From NCBI GenBank assembly GCA_045616885.1, contig JAZLHS010000039.1, forward strand, positions 1 through 52,960: DNA of 52,960 nucleotides. Reading direction: 5' to 3'. Position numbers and translations under genes: made by a program. The notes under the pieces were generated by a model. That model worked only from the letters and a program-made list of their open reading frames with translations. It was not told the origin of the DNA and ran no database searches. Positions 51,116 through 52,960 of this stretch are shown in pieces (positions within the stretch are counted from its first letter, which is position 1; each line of letters starts with the position of its first letter). The stretch comes from RGIG250 sp045616885. GTDB taxonomy: Bacteria > Bacillota > Negativicutes > Selenomonadales > Selenomonadaceae.

Positions 51116-52618
51116 GTGGCTTACTACTACTCCGAGCCGTCGCACACTTTTGGTGAATATCTGCTTGTTCCTGGTTACTCTTCTGACCAGTGCATTCCTA
51201 CCAATGTATCGCTTAAGACTCCGCTTTGCCGCTATAAGCGCGGTGAGGAGCCGAGACTTTCTATGAATATCCCCATGATGTCCGCTATCATGCAGGCTGT
51301 ATCTGATGATAAGCTGGCCGTTGCTCTCGCTCGTGAGGGCGGCATCTCCTTCCTCTACGGCTCTCAGACCGCTGAGGATCAGGCTGCTATGGTTCGCCGT
51401 GTCAAGAGCTACAAGGCGGGCTTCGTAAGCAGCGATGCAAACCTTACCGTAGACATGACTCTGGCTCAGGTACTTGAGCTGAAGGAAAAGACCGGTCATT
51501 CCACTATGGCCGTTACTGAGGATGGCACACCTAACGGCAAGCTCCTTGGTGTTGTTACCAGCCGTGACTATCGTGTTACCCGTATGTCTATGGATACTCC
51601 GGTCAAAGAGTTCATGACTCCCTTTGAGCGTCTCGTATACGCTGATGAGAGCACTACTCTCGGCGAGGCCAATGACCTCATCTGGGACAACAAGCTGGAC
51701 ATGATTCCTATTATTGACAAGAACCAGCGTCTGAAATACATGGTATTCCGCAAGGACTATACCACTAAGAAAGAAAATGCTATGGAGCTTACCGACAGCA
51801 GCAAGCGCTACTGCGTAGGTGCCGGTATCAATACCCGCGACTATGCTGAGCGTGTACCGAAGCTGCTGGATGCCGGTGTAGATGCCCTCTGCATCGACTC
51901 CTCCGAAGGCTTCTCCGAGTGGCAGCGTATCACTCTGAAATACATCCATGAGAACTTCGGTGAAGATGTAATCGTTGGTGCCGGCAACGTCGTAGACAAG
52001 GAAGGCTTCCGCTTCTTGGCTGAAGCTGGTGCAGATTTCATAAAGGTCGGTATCGGTGGCGGCTCCATTTGTATCACCCGTGAGACTAAGGGTATCGGCC
52101 GAGGTCAGGCAACCAGCGTAATCGAAGTTGCTCAGGCTCGCGACGAATACTTCAAGGAGACCGGTATCTATGTACCTATCGTCTCCGACGGCGGTATCGT
52201 CCATGACTATCACATCACTCTGGCTTTGGCTATGGGTGCTGACTCCATGATGCTTGGTCGTTACTTCTCCCGCTTCGATGAGTCTCCTTCTGACAAAGTA
52301 AAGATTAACGGTACTTTCTACAAGGAGTACTGGGGTGAAGGTTCCAACCGTGCCCGCAACTGGCAGCGCTACGATTTGGGCGGTGCTCAGAAGCTCTCCT
52401 TCGAGGAAGGCGTAGACTCCTATGTTCCGTATGCCGGCCCACTGAAGGACAATGTAGCGATTACTTTGGCAAAAGTACGCTCCACCATGTGCAACTGCGG
52501 CGCTCTCAGCATCAAAGAGCTGCAGGAGAAGGCAAAGCTCACTCTCGTATCCTCTGTATCTATCGTCGAGGGCGGCAGCCACGATGTTATTCTTCGTGAC
52601 AAGTTCACCGGTCGCTGA
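51116..52618 (+). CDS. guaB: IMP dehydrogenase (Tritrichomonas-like type, with CBS domains)
   Basis: This 500-aa enzyme oxidises IMP to XMP with NAD+, the first step to GMP. The TIM barrel is split by a CBS pair (about 100-220: SSDANLTVDMTLAQVLELKE, TPVKEFMTPFERLVY). The catalytic loop is GIGGGSICITRE with Cys at residue 319, followed by GIGRGQA. The flap ends in KEYWGEGSNRARNW with the Arg-Tyr dyad (RARNWQRYD). From memory the T. foetus enzyme has the same Cys319 number and nearly the same loop; most bacterial GuaB have GIGPGSICTTR. The start is GTG 51116, 7 nt after AGAGGG; a TTG at 51113 is too close to it. Confidence 0.94.
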   Translation: MAYYYSEPSHTFGEYLLVPGYSSDQCIPTNVSLKTPLCRYKRGEEPRLSMNIPMMSAIMQAVSDDKLAVALAREGGISFLYGSQTAEDQAAMVRRVKSYKAGFVSSDANLTVDMTLAQVLELKEKTGHSTMAVTEDGTPNGKLLGVVTSRDYRVTRMSMDTPVKEFMTPFERLVYADESTTLGEANDLIWDNKLDMIPIIDKNQRLKYMVFRKDYTTKKENAMELTDSSKRYCVGAGINTRDYAERVPKLLDAGVDALCIDSSEGFSEWQRITLKYIHENFGEDVIVGAGNVVDKEGFRFLAEAGADFIKVGIGGGSICITRETKGIGRGQATSVIEVAQARDEYFKETGIYVPIVSDGGIVHDYHITLALAMGADSMMLGRYFSRFDESPSDKVKINGTFYKEYWGEGSNRARNWQRYDLGGAQKLSFEEGVDSYVPYAGPLKDNVAITLAKVRSTMCNCGALSIKELQEKAKLTLVSSVSIVEGGSHDVILRDKFTGR

Positions 52619-52632
52619 TACAAATAATGCAA

Positions 52633-52669
52633 TAAAAAAACGCGGCAGCTTGCGCTGTCGCGTTTTTTT
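52633..52669. terminator. bidirectional terminator after guaB
   Basis: AAAAAAACGCGGCAGC pairs with GCTGTCGCGTTTTTTT with one G-U, giving a seven-T tail in either direction between guaB (plus) and the DUF815 gene (minus). Confidence 0.92.
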
Positions 52670-52677
52670 GACTATTG

Positions 52678-52960
52678 TTATTCTGCCTTGTCTTCAGCTG
52701 TACGATTGACTCTCTGACCTAGATAGTAGGCAGCGAACTGCTGGGCGGTACGGCCGCTGCGACCGCTGTGATCCAGCTCCCAACGCTTGCCCTCTACGCG
52801 AAGCTCCTCCGGCGTGAGGATGACACCCTCGCTCCGGAGTGCGTGGTCGATAATGGCCAGATATTCATCCTGACTGGGGGCACGGAACTTGATGATGAGA
52901 CCAAAGCGGTCGGAGAGAGACACAGTCTCATTTACGCTGTCATTGTTATACAGCTCGGAG
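52678..52960 (-). CDS. DUF815-family AAA ATPase, C-terminal part (runs off the window)
   Basis: The reading frame is open to the last base of the window and encodes about 93 residues before the stop. SELYNNDSVNETVSLSDRFG, then PSQDEYLAIIDHAL and the end segment RSGRTAQQFAAYYLG match the C-terminal end of DUF815 proteins, P-loop ATPases of unknown role. The Walker motifs would lie upstream, beyond the window edge. The internal GTG at 52923 is not the true start. Confidence 0.8.
   Translation of the reverse strand, partial: SELYNNDSVNETVSLSDRFGLIIKFRAPSQDEYLAIIDHALRSEGVILTPEELRVEGKRWELDHSGRSGRTAQQFAAYYLGQRVNRTAEDKAE

Noticed and set aside
50999..52582. 527-codon minus-strand ORF antisense to guaB
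   Set aside because: IMP dehydrogenase on the plus strand is certain; the antisense product is unstructured in pattern and has no ribosome site.

Overview
The window reads as a chromosome segment of an anaerobic Firmicute, most plausibly a member of the Negativicutes/Selenomonadaceae (inference from gene content and composition; no marker here settles the genus). Supporting traits are Firmicute-type genes (AddAB, a T-box in front of thrS, long-form HPF, strong AGGAGG ribosome sites) together with secreted purine-salvage enzymes and an IMP dehydrogenase that closely resembles the Tritrichomonas foetus enzyme. Housekeeping genes are G/C-rich at third positions and therefore carry long antisense ORFs. 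The 20.0-31.3 kb stretch is visibly more A+T-rich and uses many ATA/AGA/AAA codons.

Layout. 0-0.5 kb: end of an rRNA operon (5S rRNA) followed by tRNA-His, tRNA-Trp, tRNA-Ser and a terminator. 0.8-7.0 kb: a branched-chain-amino-acid-type ABC importer (livJ-H-M-G-F) followed by an M20 peptidase/deacylase. 7.0-9.0 kb: a Tat-signal metallo-hydrolase and an L,D-transpeptidase. 9.3-9.7 kb: remnant of an AlbA_2-type regulator behind a palindromic operator-like site. 9.7-12.2 kb (minus): copper ATPase copA and chaperone copZ. 12.4-19.1 kb: hpf, T-box plus thrS, an unknown protein, trmL, murB and a beta-CASP nuclease. 19.2-19.9 kb: a vapBC toxin-antitoxin pair.

20.0-31.3 kb is the accessory region, all on the plus strand: an acidic protein with internal repeats, a 69-aa protein, a (GGCA)11 microsatellite next to a terminator/attenuator, a DUF285-type repeat protein with an Asp/Glu-rich linker, a 40-codon Sel1-like remnant, a Sel1-repeat membrane protein, a 946-aa Sel1-repeat protein, a secreted unknown protein, and then an McrB AAA+ NTPase with an LlaJI/McrC-like nuclease. 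No DNA methyltransferase is present. addB and addA follow directly, so two DNA-processing modules sit side by side. If the window holds an undescribed system, the Sel1/DUF285 cluster beside the McrBC-like pair is the best candidate, but a common function is only inferred.

39.5-40.7 kb: two small proteins (one a secreted C39-like cysteine-protease-fold protein) and a possible small-RNA locus. 40.7-43.4 kb: clpB behind a double-heptad, CtsR-like operator overlapping its promoter. 43.4-50.0 kb (minus): a membrane-stress module resembling Bacillus YdjI-YdjG-YdjH (SPFH/zinc-ribbon, zinc-ribbon/TM, TPM domain) without a visible PspA, followed by a secreted 5'-nucleotidase and a secreted nucleoside hydrolase that together could convert external nucleotides to base plus ribose. 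50.2-50.9 kb: a TPR protein (minus). 51.0-52.6 kb: IMP dehydrogenase. The last 280 bases are the C-terminal end of a DUF815 ATPase (minus) that runs off the window.
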